The notes: a model not told the origin generated them from the letters alone. A stretch of DNA of 64,000 nt from Streptomyces sp. P9-A2 (GCF_036634175.1 NZ_JAZIFX010000001.1:2852001-2916000); one strand, 5' to 3'. Numbered from the stretch's first letter, positions 45,519 through 55,136 are shown. Translations and numbers: made by a program.

Positions 45519-46105
45519 GCACCACCGGCACCGGTGCCGACGCCTTCACCGGCAGCGGCCTGCGGACCGCGCTGGGCACCTTCGGGGTCCGCCCGCTCGA
45601 CCCGCCGAAGGACGCCGCGCTGCTGCACTCCTGGGTCACCCACCCCAAGGCGGCCTTCTGGATGATGCGGGACGCGACACCGGAGGACGTCGAGCGCGAG
45701 TACCTGCGGATCGCGGCCGACGAGCACCACCACGCCCTGCTGGGCCTGCACGACGGCGTCCCCGCCTTCCTGATGGAGACGTACGACCCCGTCCACCGCG
45801 AGCTGACCGGACTGTACGAGCCGGCGCCCGGCGACGTCGGCATGCACTTCCTGGTCGCGCCGGCCGGCACCCCGCTGCACGGCTTCACCCGGGCCGTGAT
45901 CACCGCCGTCCTCGCGCACATCTTCGACGACCCGGCGGCCCTGCGGGTCGTCGTCGAACCGGACGTGTCCAACACGGCGGTCCAGGCCCTGAACGAGGCC
46001 GTGGGCTTCGTCCCCGTACGCGAGATCGACAAGCCGGAGAAGAAGGCGTTGCTGAGCTTCTGCACCCGTGAACAGTTCACCGCGGCCACGGGGGTGAGCG
46101 TGTGA
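45515..46105 (+). CDS. desC: N-hydroxycadaverine acyltransferase (GNAT fold)
   Basis: A 196-aa acyltransferase of the IucB/siderophore GNAT group that transfers a succinyl or acetyl group from CoA to N-hydroxycadaverine. Motifs: [20 protein letters not shown] at about 42-61, and the acyl-CoA-binding region [20 protein letters not shown] with [20 protein letters not shown] near the end. Overlaps both neighbours by 4 bp (ATGA and GTGA). Confidence 0.93.
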   Translation: MSTTGTGADAFTGSGLRTALGTFGVRPLDPPKDAALLHSWVTHPKAAFWMMRDATPEDVEREYLRIAADEHHHALLGLHDGVPAFLMETYDPVHRELTGLYEPAPGDVGMHFLVAPAGTPLHGFTRAVITAVLAHIFDDPAALRVVVEPDVSNTAVQALNEAVGFVPVREIDKPEKKALLSFCTREQFTAATGVSV

Positions 46106-47910
46106 GCCCCGCAGACGCGAACCGCGCAGACGTGAGCCCCGCCGGCGCCGTGGGCCATCTGACCCCCGAGCGCTGGGAGAGGGCCGACCGTCTGCTGATC
46201 CGCAAGGCGCTCGCCGAGTTCGCCCACGAGCGGCTGATCACGCCGGAGCCCGCCCCGCGGCAGGCGGACGGGTACGTCGTCCGCAGTGACGACGGGCTGA
46301 CCGAGTACCGCTTCACCGCCGTCCGCCGTGCCCTGGACCACTGGCAGGTCGCCGCCGAATCCATCACCCGCCACCGCGGCGGCGGTGAACTCCCGCTCGC
46401 CGCCCTGGACTTCTTCATCGAGCTGCAGAAGTCGCTGGGGCTGAGCGACGAGGTCCTGCCGGTGTACCTGGAGGAGATCTCCTCCACCCTCTCCGGCACC
46501 TGCTACAAGCTGGCCAAGCCCGCCGTCACCTCGGCCGAGCTGGTGGACGCCGGTTTCCAGGCCGTCGAGACCGGCATGACCGAGGGCCACCCCTGCTTCG
46601 TCGCCAACAACGGGCGCCTCGGCTTCGGCGTCCACGAGTACCGGGCCTACGCGCCGGAGACGGCGAGCCCGGTACGGCTGGTGTGGCTGGCCGCGCACCG
46701 CTCACGGGCGGCGTTCACCGCCGGTGTCGGCATCGAGTACGAGTCGTTCCTGCGCCAGGAGCTGGGCGAGGACACCGTCGGACGCTTCCACCGGACGCTC
46801 ACGGAACAGGGACTCGACCCGGCCGACTACCTGTTCATCCCCGTCCATCCCTGGCAGTGGTGGAACAAGCTCGCCGTCACCTTCGCCGCCGAGGTCGCCC
46901 GCCGCCACCTGGTGTGCCTGGGCGAGGGCGACGACGAGTACCTGGCCCAGCAGTCCATCCGTACCTTCTTCAACCGGTCGAACCCGCACAAGCACTATGT
47001 GAAGACGGCCCTGTCCGTCCTCAACATGGGCTTCATGCGCGGTCTTTCGGCCGCGTACATGGAGGCCACCCCGGCGATCAACGACTGGCTGGCCCAGCTG
47101 ATCGACAGCGACCCGGTGCTGCGGTCGACCGGGCTGACGATCATCCGGGAGCGGGCCGCGGTCGGCTACCGCCACCTGGAGTACGAGAAGGCCACCGACC
47201 GCCACTCGCCGTACCGCAAGATGCTGGCCGCGCTGTGGCGGGAGAGCCCGGTGGCGTCGCTGCGGGAGGGCGAGTCCCTCGTCACGATGGCCTCGCTGCT
47301 CCATGTGGACCACGAGGGGACGTCCTTCGCGGGCGCGCTGATCGAGCGGTCCGGCCTGACGCCGGTCCAGTGGCTGCGGCACTACCTGCGCGCCTACTAC
47401 ACGCCGCTGCTGCACAGTTTCTACGCCTACGACCTGGTGTACATGCCGCACGGCGAGAACGTGATCCTCGTCCTCGAGGACGGGGTGGTGCGCCGCGCGG
47501 TCTACAAGGACATCGCCGAGGAGATCGCGGTGATGGACCCGGACGCGGTGCTCCCGCCGGAGGTCTCCCGCGTACGCGTGGAGGTGCCGGACGACCAGAA
47601 GCTGCTGTCGATCCTCACGGACGTCTTCGACTGCTTCTTCCGCTTCCTGGCCGCCGACCTCGCCGCCGGGGGCGTCCTCACCGAGGACGACTTCTGGCGG
47701 ACGGTCGCGGAGATCACCCGCGAGTACCAGGCGTCGGTGCCCGAACTCGGCGACAAGTTCGCCCGGTACGACATGTTCGCCCCCGAGTTCGCGCTGTCCT
47801 GCCTCAACCGGCTCCAGCTGCGCGACAACCGGCAGATGGTCGACCTCACGGACCCGTCCGGCGCGCTCCAGCTGGTCGGCACCCTGGAGAACCCCCTCGC
47901 GGGGTTCTGA
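46102..47910 (+). CDS. desD: Desferrioxamine synthetase, NRPS-independent (IucA/IucC type C)
   Basis: A 602-aa ATP-dependent NIS synthetase that oligomerises and cyclises N-hydroxy-N-succinylcadaverine to desferrioxamines. Motifs: GHPCFVANNGRLGFGVHEY (ATP site), IPVHPWQWWNKL, SIRTFFNRSNPHKHYVKTAL, LLHSFYAYDLVYMPHGENVI. The FhuF-like C-terminal region is complete. GTG at 46102. The last gene of the operon, followed by a strong terminator. Confidence 0.95.
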   Translation: MSPADANRADVSPAGAVGHLTPERWERADRLLIRKALAEFAHERLITPEPAPRQADGYVVRSDDGLTEYRFTAVRRALDHWQVAAESITRHRGGGELPLAALDFFIELQKSLGLSDEVLPVYLEEISSTLSGTCYKLAKPAVTSAELVDAGFQAVETGMTEGHPCFVANNGRLGFGVHEYRAYAPETASPVRLVWLAAHRSRAAFTAGVGIEYESFLRQELGEDTVGRFHRTLTEQGLDPADYLFIPVHPWQWWNKLAVTFAAEVARRHLVCLGEGDDEYLAQQSIRTFFNRSNPHKHYVKTALSVLNMGFMRGLSAAYMEATPAINDWLAQLIDSDPVLRSTGLTIIRERAAVGYRHLEYEKATDRHSPYRKMLAALWRESPVASLREGESLVTMASLLHVDHEGTSFAGALIERSGLTPVQWLRHYLRAYYTPLLHSFYAYDLVYMPHGENVILVLEDGVVRRAVYKDIAEEIAVMDPDAVLPPEVSRVRVEVPDDQKLLSILTDVFDCFFRFLAADLAAGGVLTEDDFWRTVAEITREYQASVPELGDKFARYDMFAPEFALSCLNRLQLRDNRQMVDLTDPSGALQLVGTLENPLAGF

Positions 47911-47933
47911 CCCGCGATCCGACCCACGAACGG

Positions 47934-47970
47934 ACGGGCACCCCGCGGTACGGTCCTGCGGGGTGCCCGT
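47934..47970 (+). terminator. Terminator of the des operon
   Basis: 13-bp perfect stem ACGGGCACCCCGC / GCGGGGTGCCCGT with an 11-nt loop, 23 bp after the desD stop, followed by CGTCCTTGG. Confidence 0.8.
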
Positions 47971-48055
47971 CGTCCTTGGTGAGGAGACCGGGCAAGCCGC
48001 GGAGACCGGCCGAGGTCCGGACCACGCTCCCGCGGACCGGTGGAACAATCGCCCC

Positions 48056-48994
48056 ATGGCGGAAATCATCCAGAAGGACGGCACCTGGGTCTTCGACGGG
48101 GACACCCTGCGGCTGACACCCGGCCGGGACAAGAGCGTCGGGCTGCTCCGCCGGACCCTGGGCGAGCTGACGGTTCCTCTGACGGCGTTGGCGGGCATCT
48201 CGTTCGAGCAGGGCCGCAAGGCGGGGCGGCTCAGGCTCCGGCTGCGCGAGGGCGCCGACCCCCTGCTCCAGGCGGCCGGCGGCCGGCTCACCGAACCGCA
48301 CGACCCGTACCAGCTGATCGTGGAGTCCGACCGGTACGGCGTCGCCGAGTACTTCACGGAGGAGGTCCGCAACGCCCTGCTGCTGGACCAGGTGCCCTCC
48401 GATCCGGTCTCCGGCTATCTGCTGCCCGGCCCGTCCGTGCCGCTGTCGGTCGCCGCCGGGGACGGCTCGGCGAGCTTCGACGGGGAACGGGTACAACTGG
48501 AGTGGAACTGGAAGACGGAGGACTCCAAGTCCGCCGCCGGGGCCCGCGCCCTGGCACTGAGCGAAATCACCGCGGTGGAGTGGCTGCCGGCGGGCGGGCT
48601 GGAGAACGGCCACCTGCGTTTCCTCGTGCGCCACGCGCCCACCAAGGCCCCGGCGAAGTACGACCCCAACGCGGTGGAGCTGTGGGGCTTCAAGAAGGAC
48701 CCCCTGATGGCGCTGGTCGCCGCCGCCGTCCAGGCCCGCCTCCCCCACCCGGCCGCCCGCGACACCGCGCTCGACCCGGTGCGCGACACGGCGAAGGACA
48801 CCGCGCCGGCCGCCGTCGGCAGCGCGCGTCCGGCGGGCCCGGAGCCTGTGGGCGCGGCCGGCTCCCCCGCCCGCGAGGACGACCACGACGCGCTGCTGCG
48901 CCGGCTGCGTGAGCTGGGTGAACTGCGTCGTGCCGGGGTGCTGACGGACGAGGAGTTCACCCAGGCCAAACAGGCCGTCCTGAGGCGCATGTAG
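48056..48994 (+). CDS. DUF4429 protein with C-terminal SHOCT domain
   Basis: A 312-aa cytosolic protein. Two DUF4429 modules (WVFDGDTLRLTPGRDKSVGL, about 10-95; and SASFDGERVQLEWNWKTEDS, about 140-225, with LRFLVRHA at its end) are followed by an Ala/Pro linker and a SHOCT helix pair (LLRRLRELGELRRAGVLTDE, about 282-310). DUF4429/SHOCT proteins are common in actinomycetes and unassigned; SHOCT helices mediate oligomerisation or membrane interaction. The ATG at 48056 gives full DUF4429 alignment; no good ribosome-binding site is visible. Confidence 0.8.
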   Translation: MAEIIQKDGTWVFDGDTLRLTPGRDKSVGLLRRTLGELTVPLTALAGISFEQGRKAGRLRLRLREGADPLLQAAGGRLTEPHDPYQLIVESDRYGVAEYFTEEVRNALLLDQVPSDPVSGYLLPGPSVPLSVAAGDGSASFDGERVQLEWNWKTEDSKSAAGARALALSEITAVEWLPAGGLENGHLRFLVRHAPTKAPAKYDPNAVELWGFKKDPLMALVAAAVQARLPHPAARDTALDPVRDTAKDTAPAAVGSARPAGPEPVGAAGSPAREDDHDALLRRLRELGELRRAGVLTDEEFTQAKQAVLRRM

Positions 48995-49102
48995 GACGGC
49001 CGCGCGCACACGCGTTCACCTTCGCTCCACCCGGCATCGCCTTCCTGCCCGAAATCGGGCAGAATTCTTGCGTGAACCCCTCCCTTACCTCAGGATCGTC
49101 GA

Positions 49103-49360
49103 GTGCACGACGAACTTGTTGATCACCTGACGCGGTCCTCGCCCCTCAGCCGGGGCGAGGCGCTGCGTGTGGTCCAGGACGTGCTCGCCTACTTCGATGA
49201 GACGACCGAGGATTTCGTCCGTCGCCGCCACCGCGAACTCCAGGCCCAGGGCCTGGTGAACGCGACGATCTTCGAACGGATCGAGGCGGATCTCAGATAC
49301 CGCACCGTGGCCCCGCCCGAGCTCTCGCTCCGGCAGCTGCGGCGCATCGTCTACGGCTAG
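49103..49360 (+). CDS. Small conserved protein upstream of glmS
   Basis: An 85-aa acidic, all-helical protein of unknown function (LRVVQDVLAYFDETTEDFVR, RRRHRELQAQGLVNATIFER, then LSLRQLRRIVYG). It has no signal or membrane segment. It lies 13 bp upstream of glmS and is most likely co-transcribed. I recall similar small proteins next to sugar-nitrogen metabolism genes in actinomycetes but know no function. GTG at 49103; AGGATCG as the ribosome-binding site is weak. Confidence 0.6.
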   Translation: MHDELVDHLTRSSPLSRGEALRVVQDVLAYFDETTEDFVRRRHRELQAQGLVNATIFERIEADLRYRTVAPPELSLRQLRRIVYG

Positions 49361-49373
49361 GGAAACACCACAT

Positions 49374-51191
49374 ATGTGCGGAATCGTCGGATACATCGGC
49401 AGGCGTGAGGTCGCCCCTCTGCTGCTCGAAGGTCTGCAGCGGCTGGAGTACCGGGGCTACGACTCGGCGGGCATCGCCGTCACGTCCCCGAAGGCCGCCG
49501 GTCTGAAAACGGTCAAGGCCAAGGGCCGGGTGCGCGACCTGGAGGCGAAGGTCCCGGCCCGCTTCAAGGGCACCACGGGCATCGCCCACACCCGCTGGGC
49601 CACCCACGGCGCCCCGTCCGACGTGAACGCGCATCCGCACCTGGACGCCGAGGGCAAGGTCGCGGTCGTCCACAACGGCATCATCGACAACGCCGGTGAG
49701 CTGCGCCGCAAGCTGGAGGCGGAGGGCGTCGAGTTCCTCTCCGAGACGGACACCGAGGTCCTCACCCACCTGATCGCCCGCTCGCAGGCCCTCAAGCTGG
49801 AGGACAAGGTCCGCGAGACGGTGCGGATCATCGAGGGCACCTACGGCATCGCCGTGCTGCACGCCGACTTCCCGGACCGCATCGTGGTGGCCCGCAACGG
49901 CTCGCCCGTGGTGCTCGGCATCGGCGAGAAGGAGATGTTCGTCGCCTCGGACATAGCCGCCCTGGTCACCCACACCCGGCAGATCGTCACCCTCGACGAC
50001 GGCGAGATGGCCACCCTCAAGGCCGACGACTTCCGTACGTACACCACCGAGGGCACCCGCACGACGGCCGAGCCGACCACCGTGGAGTGGGAGGCGGCCT
50101 CCTACGACATGGGCGGCCACGAGACCTACATGCACAAGGAGATCCACGAGCAGGCCGAGGCCGTGGACCGGGTGCTGCGGGGCCGGATCGACGACCGGTT
50201 CTCCACCGTGCGCCTCGGCGGCCTGAACCTGGACGCGCGGGAGGCCCGCCGGATCCGCCGGGTGAAGATCCTCGGCTGCGGCACCTCGTACCACGCGGGC
50301 ATGATCGGCGCCCAGATGATCGAGGAGCTGGCCCGCATCCCCGCCGACGCCGAGCCGGCCTCCGAGTTCCGTTACCGCAACGCGGTCGTCGACCCCGACA
50401 CCCTGTACGTCGCGGTGTCCCAGTCCGGTGAGACGTACGACGTGCTGGCGGCGGTGCAGGAACTGAAGCGCAAGGGCGCCCGGGTGCTGGGCGTGGTGAA
50501 CGTCGTCGGTTCGGCGATCGCCCGCGAGGCGAACGGCGGCATGTACGTGCACGCCGGGCCCGAGGTGTGCGTGGTGTCCACCAAGTGCTTCACCAACACC
50601 ACCGTCGCCTTCGCCCTCCTCGCCCTGCACCTGGGCCGCACCCGCGACCTGTCCGTGAGCGACGGCAAGCGGATCATCGAGGGACTGCGCAGGCTCCCGG
50701 GGCAGATCACCGAGATCCTGGAACGGGAGGAGGAGATCAGGAAGCTGGCCCTGCAGTACGCCGAGGCCCGCTCGATGCTCTTCATCGGCCGCGTCCGGGG
50801 CTACCCGGTGGCCCGTGAGGCGTCGCTGAAGCTGAAGGAGGTCTCCTACATCCACGCGGAGGCCTACCCGGCGTCCGAGCTCAAGCACGGCCCGCTGGCC
50901 CTGATCGAGCCCGCGCTGCCCACGGTCGCGATCGTCCCCGACGACGACCTGCTGGAGAAGAACCGCGCGGCGCTGGAGGAGATCAAGGCCCGCAGCGGCC
51001 CGATCATGGCCGTCGCCCACCGGGAGCAGGAGAAGGCCGACCACACGATCGTCGTCCCGAAGAACGAGAACGAGCTGGACCCCATCCTCATGGGCATCCC
51101 GCTCCAACTCCTCGCCTATCACACGGCGTTGGCCCTGGGCCGGGACATCGACAAGCCCCGCAACCTCGCCAAGTCGGTCACCGTCGAGTAG
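49374..51191 (+). CDS. glmS: Glutamine-fructose-6-phosphate aminotransferase
   Basis: A 605-aa GlmS that makes glucosamine-6-phosphate from fructose-6-phosphate and glutamine for cell-wall precursors. The N-terminal Ntn glutaminase has Cys2 (MCGIVGYIG) and HTRWATHG; two SIS domains follow (ILGCGTSYHAGMIGA with VSQSGETYDVLAAV, and MLFIGRVRGYPVAREASLKL), then the C-terminal KSVTVE with the active-site loop. Full length. It is the second copy type often found near des/adpA in streptomycetes. AGGGA lies 10 bp upstream of the ATG. Confidence 0.95.
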   Translation: MCGIVGYIGRREVAPLLLEGLQRLEYRGYDSAGIAVTSPKAAGLKTVKAKGRVRDLEAKVPARFKGTTGIAHTRWATHGAPSDVNAHPHLDAEGKVAVVHNGIIDNAGELRRKLEAEGVEFLSETDTEVLTHLIARSQALKLEDKVRETVRIIEGTYGIAVLHADFPDRIVVARNGSPVVLGIGEKEMFVASDIAALVTHTRQIVTLDDGEMATLKADDFRTYTTEGTRTTAEPTTVEWEAASYDMGGHETYMHKEIHEQAEAVDRVLRGRIDDRFSTVRLGGLNLDAREARRIRRVKILGCGTSYHAGMIGAQMIEELARIPADAEPASEFRYRNAVVDPDTLYVAVSQSGETYDVLAAVQELKRKGARVLGVVNVVGSAIAREANGGMYVHAGPEVCVVSTKCFTNTTVAFALLALHLGRTRDLSVSDGKRIIEGLRRLPGQITEILEREEEIRKLALQYAEARSMLFIGRVRGYPVAREASLKLKEVSYIHAEAYPASELKHGPLALIEPALPTVAIVPDDDLLEKNRAALEEIKARSGPIMAVAHREQEKADHTIVVPKNENELDPILMGIPLQLLAYHTALALGRDIDKPRNLAKSVTVE

Positions 51192-51248
51192 TCGGGCGAG
51201 CAGCCGGCCGAGCAGTCGGGCGACCGCCCCCGAAGGCCTCCGGACGCC

Positions 51249-51285
51249 CGCGTGGGCGGGGCAGGGACCCCGCCCCGCCCACGCG
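51249..51285. terminator. Bidirectional terminator between glmS and the usp gene
   Basis: 14-bp perfect stem CGCGTGGGCGGGGC / GCCCCGCCCACGCG with a 9-nt loop, between convergent genes. Confidence 0.75.
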
Positions 51286-51377
51286 CGGTCCTTCACTCCG
51301 GCCCCCGTCACGCCGGTCCCCGTCGGCCGCGGTCCGGTCCCCGTCGGCCGCGGTCCGGTCGCCGGCCGGCCGACGCG

Positions 51378-51920
51378 TCAGGGAATGACCACGACCGGGC
51401 GCTGGGCCCGCTTGGCGAGCCGGCCCGCGACGGAGCCGAAGAGCCGGCCGACGAGACCGTGGGTGGAGCCGACGACGATCGCGTCGGCCTCGTACTCCCG
51501 GCCGACCTCCTCGAGTTCGTGACAGATGTCGCCGCCGCGCTCGACCAGGATCCAGGGCACCTCGGTGAGGTAGTCGGCGCAGGCCAGTTCGAGACCGAGG
51601 ACCTCGGTGCGATGGTCCGGGACGTCGACGAAGACCGGGGGCTCACAGCCCGCCCACACCGTGGTCGGGAGCCGGTTGGCGACATGGACGATGATCAGCG
51701 CGGAACCGAAGCGCCGGGCCATGCCGATCGCGTACGCGAGGGCGCGCTCACTGGAGGTGGACCCGTCGAAGCCGACGACGACGCCGTGCCGGAACGCCGG
51801 ATCACAAGGGTGGCGCGACTGAGCCGCGCCCAAGGGCTCGGCGCCCAGCGGCTCTGCCGCCGCGGGGTCGACGAGGGGTCGCTTGCGGTCCGCGGGTTCG
51901 AAGAATTCGTGACCGGCCAT
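51378..51920 (-). CDS. Universal stress protein (UspA family)
   Basis: A 180-aa single-domain USP. GVVVGFDGSTSSERALAYAI at about 46-65 opens the fold, and the ATP-binding G-2x-G-9x-GS motif is seen in GSTHGLVGRLFGSVAGRLAK with RPVVVIP at the end. The first 45 residues are an unconserved extension with an Ala/Pro repeat (AAEPLGAEPLGAA). ATG at 51920 with a weak ribosome-binding site. In streptomycetes such proteins respond to stress and starvation; the role here is not indicated. Confidence 0.88.
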   Translation of the reverse strand: MAGHEFFEPADRKRPLVDPAAAEPLGAEPLGAAQSRHPCDPAFRHGVVVGFDGSTSSERALAYAIGMARRFGSALIIVHVANRLPTTVWAGCEPPVFVDVPDHRTEVLGLELACADYLTEVPWILVERGGDICHELEEVGREYEADAIVVGSTHGLVGRLFGSVAGRLAKRAQRPVVVIP

Positions 51921-52799
51921 GGCTGTCTCGGCGTTGTGATCCTTGTTGTGAGGGACGACAGGCTGCGTCGGAGCTGTGTCCGGGAATCATCTTCCCAACC
52001 CCATACCCCCAAGGGTACGGCGGCACTCCTCCTTCACGCAGATCCCGCCCACGCTGGCCGACGGGTATCCCGGAGCATGCCCGAGGGGACACCCGTCACG
52101 CAATGGTCGCTGCGTTGTACAGGCGGTTTGCACAGGGCAGGCCCAGCCGCGAGAGTGGGGCGCGCCGGGAGCGCCGACGCCGCGGGCACGGTGACCGACG
52201 CCCGCCCGCACACTGAAACCCCCGTGCGCCGCGCCGCGCGAAGCGCCCGCCACGACCGGAGTCGAAGCGGACCCGGAGCGGGCCCTGAGCCGACCCGGAG
52301 CCGACCCGGAGCGGGCCCGCCGGGCCGACCCCGCCCCACTCCTCCCGCCGGCCCGCGACGGGCCTCGGAACGGACGCGTCGGACCGGTCCGCGACCTGGC
52401 GGAGAGACACCGGTCGCCTGACCGGTTTCCGCGCACGCGGCCGTATGTTTTCAGCCAACTTCCCTAACCTGCGCATCGACTGGTGCGACCACCCCCCAAC
52501 CCCCGTTCGACCTGCACGGACAGGGTCCGGAGGGCCCCGCACACCCTATGGGGATTGGCCACCGCGACAAGGCGCACTTCCCTGCACGCCCCACGAGTGC
52601 AACCCTTCGTGATCGAATGCTTCACGCCAAGTTGCCAAGTCGACAATCCGCCGGGGGCCGAACTGGCCACCCGGGCAAGGCGGGACACAGTAGATTCGAT
52701 CTTGACTGTCTTACGGCGGGGGACTCGTGCAGGACCGAGGGGAAACGTGCAGGTGCGACACAACCGAGGAGCCGCGACCACCGAGGGGGGCTTAGCAGT
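51921..52799 (+). promoter_or_regulatory. Long non-coding region upstream of adpA
   Basis: About 880 bp with no supported gene, between the divergent usp gene and adpA. The proximal part (about 52440-52800) is markedly less GC-rich (GTATGTTTTCAGCC near 52443, AGTAGATTCGATCTTGACTGTC near 52688) and should hold the adpA promoter and leader; adpA promoters in Streptomyces are targets of AdpA itself, BldD and ArpA-type repressors. The distal part (about 52120-52440) is GC-rich with repeated CGGAGC-GACCCGGAGC units near 52260-52320. Confidence 0.6.
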
Positions 52800-54092
52800 A
52801 TGAGCCACGACTCCACTGCCGCGCCGGAAGTCGCGGCCCGGAAACTCACCGGGCGACGCCGCAAGGAGATCGTCGCGGTGCTGCTGTTCAGCGGCGGCCC
52901 CATCTTCGAGAGTTCCATACCGTTGTCGGTGTTCGGCATCGACCGCCAGGACGCCGGCGTGCCGCGCTACCGCCTGCTGGTGAGTGCCGGCGAGGAGGGC
53001 CCGCTGCGCACCACGGGGGGTCTCGAACTCACCGCGCCGCACGGCCTGGAGGCGATCGCGCGGGCGGGCACCGTTGTCGTGCCCGCCTGGCGTTCGATCA
53101 CCTCGCCACCACCGGAGGAATCACTCGAGGCGCTGCGCCGGGCCCATGAGGAGGGCGCCCGCATCATCGGGCTGTGCACCGGAGCCTTCGTGCTCGCGGC
53201 GGCCGGCCTGCTGGACGGCCGTCCGGCGACGACCCACTGGATGTACGCGCCGACGCTGGCGAAACGCTATCCGTCGGTGCACGTCGATCCGCGCGAACTC
53301 TTCGTGGACGACGGCGACGTGCTGACCTCCGCCGGTACGGCGGCCGGAATCGATCTGTGCCTGCACATCGTGCGCACGGATCACGGCAACGAGGCGGCGG
53401 GGGCACTCGCCCGGCGTCTCGTCGTCCCGCCGCGCCGGGCGGGGGGTCAGGAACGCTACCTGGACAGGTCTTTACCCGAGGAGATCGGCGCCGACCCGCT
53501 CGCCGAGGTCGTCGCCTGGGCACTGGAGCACCTCCACGAGCAGTTCGACGTGGAGACGCTGGCGGCACGCGCGTACATGAGCCGTCGTACGTTCGACCGC
53601 CGCTTCCGCTCGCTGACCGGCAGCGCGCCGCTGCAGTGGCTGATCACGCAGCGGGTGCTGCAGGCACAGCGCCTGCTGGAGACGTCGGACTACTCCGTGG
53701 ACGAGGTCGCGGGCCGCTGCGGCTTCCGCTCACCGGTCGCGCTGCGGGGCCACTTCCGGCGCCAACTGGGTTCGTCCCCGGCCGCCTACCGGGCCGCGTA
53801 CCGCGCACGGCGCCCCCAGGCGGAACGGCACCAGGGCTCCGACGGCCTCCTGAACACCCCGGGAGCCGTCCCGTCCGGACCGGCGCACCAGCACGGGCAT
53901 ACGGGCCACCCCGGCCAGGCGCCCGCCGCGCTGCATCCGGACAGCCCGGTGCCGCACCAGTCCCGGCGTGCGGCGGCCGCGAGCGCCCTGGGCGGGCCGC
54001 CTTCGGCGTCCTCGGCCGACCCGGGCCGTGAGGCCCGCGAGGCGTACGCCCAGGCCCGGGCGAGCGTGCCGGGCCAGCGCAGCGCGCCGTGA
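52800..54092 (+). CDS. adpA: Developmental master regulator AdpA
   Basis: A 430-aa AraC/XylS global regulator of aerial growth and secondary metabolism. The N-terminal DJ-1/PfpI (ThiJ) dimerisation domain runs about 20-210 (VLLFSGGPIFESSIPLSVFG, GLCTGAFVLAAAGLLDGR), a linker about 215-245, then the C-terminal AraC double HTH about 250-345 (LAARAYMSRRTFDRRF; VDEVAGRCGFRSPVALRGHF). Leu225 in the linker is encoded by TTA (53472-53474), the conserved bldA-dependent codon that delays translation. The C-terminal Pro/Ala/Gln tail is about 85 residues, longer than the roughly 400-aa AdpA proteins of S. griseus and S. coelicolor. ATG 52800 with GGGGGG upstream. Confidence 0.95.
   Translation: MSHDSTAAPEVAARKLTGRRRKEIVAVLLFSGGPIFESSIPLSVFGIDRQDAGVPRYRLLVSAGEEGPLRTTGGLELTAPHGLEAIARAGTVVVPAWRSITSPPPEESLEALRRAHEEGARIIGLCTGAFVLAAAGLLDGRPATTHWMYAPTLAKRYPSVHVDPRELFVDDGDVLTSAGTAAGIDLCLHIVRTDHGNEAAGALARRLVVPPRRAGGQERYLDRSLPEEIGADPLAEVVAWALEHLHEQFDVETLAARAYMSRRTFDRRFRSLTGSAPLQWLITQRVLQAQRLLETSDYSVDEVAGRCGFRSPVALRGHFRRQLGSSPAAYRAAYRARRPQAERHQGSDGLLNTPGAVPSGPAHQHGHTGHPGQAPAALHPDSPVPHQSRRAAAASALGGPPSASSADPGREAREAYAQARASVPGQRSAP
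53472..53474 (+). promoter_or_regulatory. In-frame TTA codon (bldA control point) in adpA
   Basis: Codon 225, TTA, in the frame ...AGG TCT TTA CCC GAG. The rare tRNA-Leu(UAA) encoded by bldA is needed to read it; the position in the interdomain linker is the one conserved across Streptomyces adpA. Confidence 0.9.
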
Positions 54093-54157
54093 GGCGGACC
54101 TGAGACGAGCGTGCAGGACGGGCGGGTCCGAGCAGGGCCCGCGGCAGGCGACAGTCG

Positions 54158-54197
54158 GCACTGCGGGCCGGAGGCGGAATCCTCCGGCCCGCAGTGC
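54158..54197 (+). terminator. Terminator of adpA
   Basis: 17-bp perfect stem GCACTGCGGGCCGGAGG / CCTCCGGCCCGCAGTGC with a 6-nt loop, 65 bp after the adpA stop. Confidence 0.8.
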
Positions 54198-54313
54198 TGC
54201 CGCCGCCCCGCCCCGCACCCCCTGCCGCCCCTTCCCGCCCTCTCCCCGTCCGCGCCGTACACCCCGGTCCCCGCCCGGCCCCCTGTGCTCCTGCGCCCCG
54301 TAAGGTAAGACAT

Positions 54314-54916
54314 ATGAACGATCGCATGGTGTGGATCGACTGCGAGATGACCGGCCTCTCGCTGTCCGACGACGCGCTCATCGAGGTGGCCGCCCTCGTC
54401 ACCGACTCCGAGCTGAACGTGCTCGGTGACGGTGTCGACATCGTCATCCGCCCGCCGGACGGGGCACTGGAGACGATGCCGGAGGTGGTGCGTCAGATGC
54501 ACACCGCGTCCGGACTGCTCGACGAGCTGGCGGACGGCACCACACTGGAGGACGCCGAGCAGCGCGTCCTCGCGTATGTGAGGGAGCACGTCAAGGAGCC
54601 CGGCAAGGCCCCCCTGTGCGGCAACTCCGTCGGCACGGACCGCGGATTCCTGCTGCGGGACATGCCGACGCTCGAGGACTACCTGCACTACCGCATCGTC
54701 GACGTGTCCAGCGTCAAGGAGCTGGCGCGCCGCTGGTACCCGAGGGCGTACTTCAACAGCCCCGAGAAGAGCGGCAACCACCGCGCGCTGGCCGACATCC
54801 GCGAATCCATCGCGGAGCTGCGCTACTACCGCGAGGCCGTCTTCGTACCGCAGCCGGGCCCCGACTCGGACACCGCGAAGAAGATCGCCGCGAAGCACGT
54901 CCTGCCTGCGCAGTAG
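54314..54916 (+). CDS. orn: Oligoribonuclease
   Basis: A 200-aa DEDDh 3'-5' exonuclease that degrades 2-5-nt RNAs and pGpG from c-di-GMP turnover. The acidic residues are visible: D9 and E11 ([10 protein letters not shown]), Asp in [11 protein letters not shown], and His/Asp in [14 protein letters not shown]. The downstream position from adpA matches ornA in S. griseus/S. coelicolor, where it affects development. ATG at 54314 with AAGGTAAG upstream. Confidence 0.95.
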   Translation: MNDRMVWIDCEMTGLSLSDDALIEVAALVTDSELNVLGDGVDIVIRPPDGALETMPEVVRQMHTASGLLDELADGTTLEDAEQRVLAYVREHVKEPGKAPLCGNSVGTDRGFLLRDMPTLEDYLHYRIVDVSSVKELARRWYPRAYFNSPEKSGNHRALADIRESIAELRYYREAVFVPQPGPDSDTAKKIAAKHVLPAQ

Positions 54917-55057
54917 GCACGCGCCGGGCGCACGACGGGCGCATTCGGGGGCCGTCCGGAGGGCGCCGCGAAACCGTGGCGCGAGCACCCCTTCGGACCA
55001 GGTACACTTTTTCTCGGCCGGTCGGGAAAGATTCAGTCTCCACCGATGACGGCCATG

Positions 55058-55130
55058 GTGGGTGTAGCTCAGCTGGTAGAGCACCTGGTTGTGGTCCAGG
55101 AAGTCGCGGGTTCAAGTCCCGTCACTCACC
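55058..55130 (+). tRNA. tRNA-His (GTG anticodon)
   Basis: Clover-leaf: acceptor GTGGGTG/CACTCAC (one G-U), D-arm GCTC-AGCTGGTAGA-GAGC, anticodon stem CCTGG/CCAGG with loop TTGTGGT (anticodon GTG at 55091-55093), T-arm GCGGG-TTCAAGT-CCCGT. G at 55057 opposite C at 55130 is the His-specific G-1:C73 pair. The CCA end is not encoded. A terminator follows. Confidence 0.95.
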
Positions 55131-55136
55131 CTGAAT

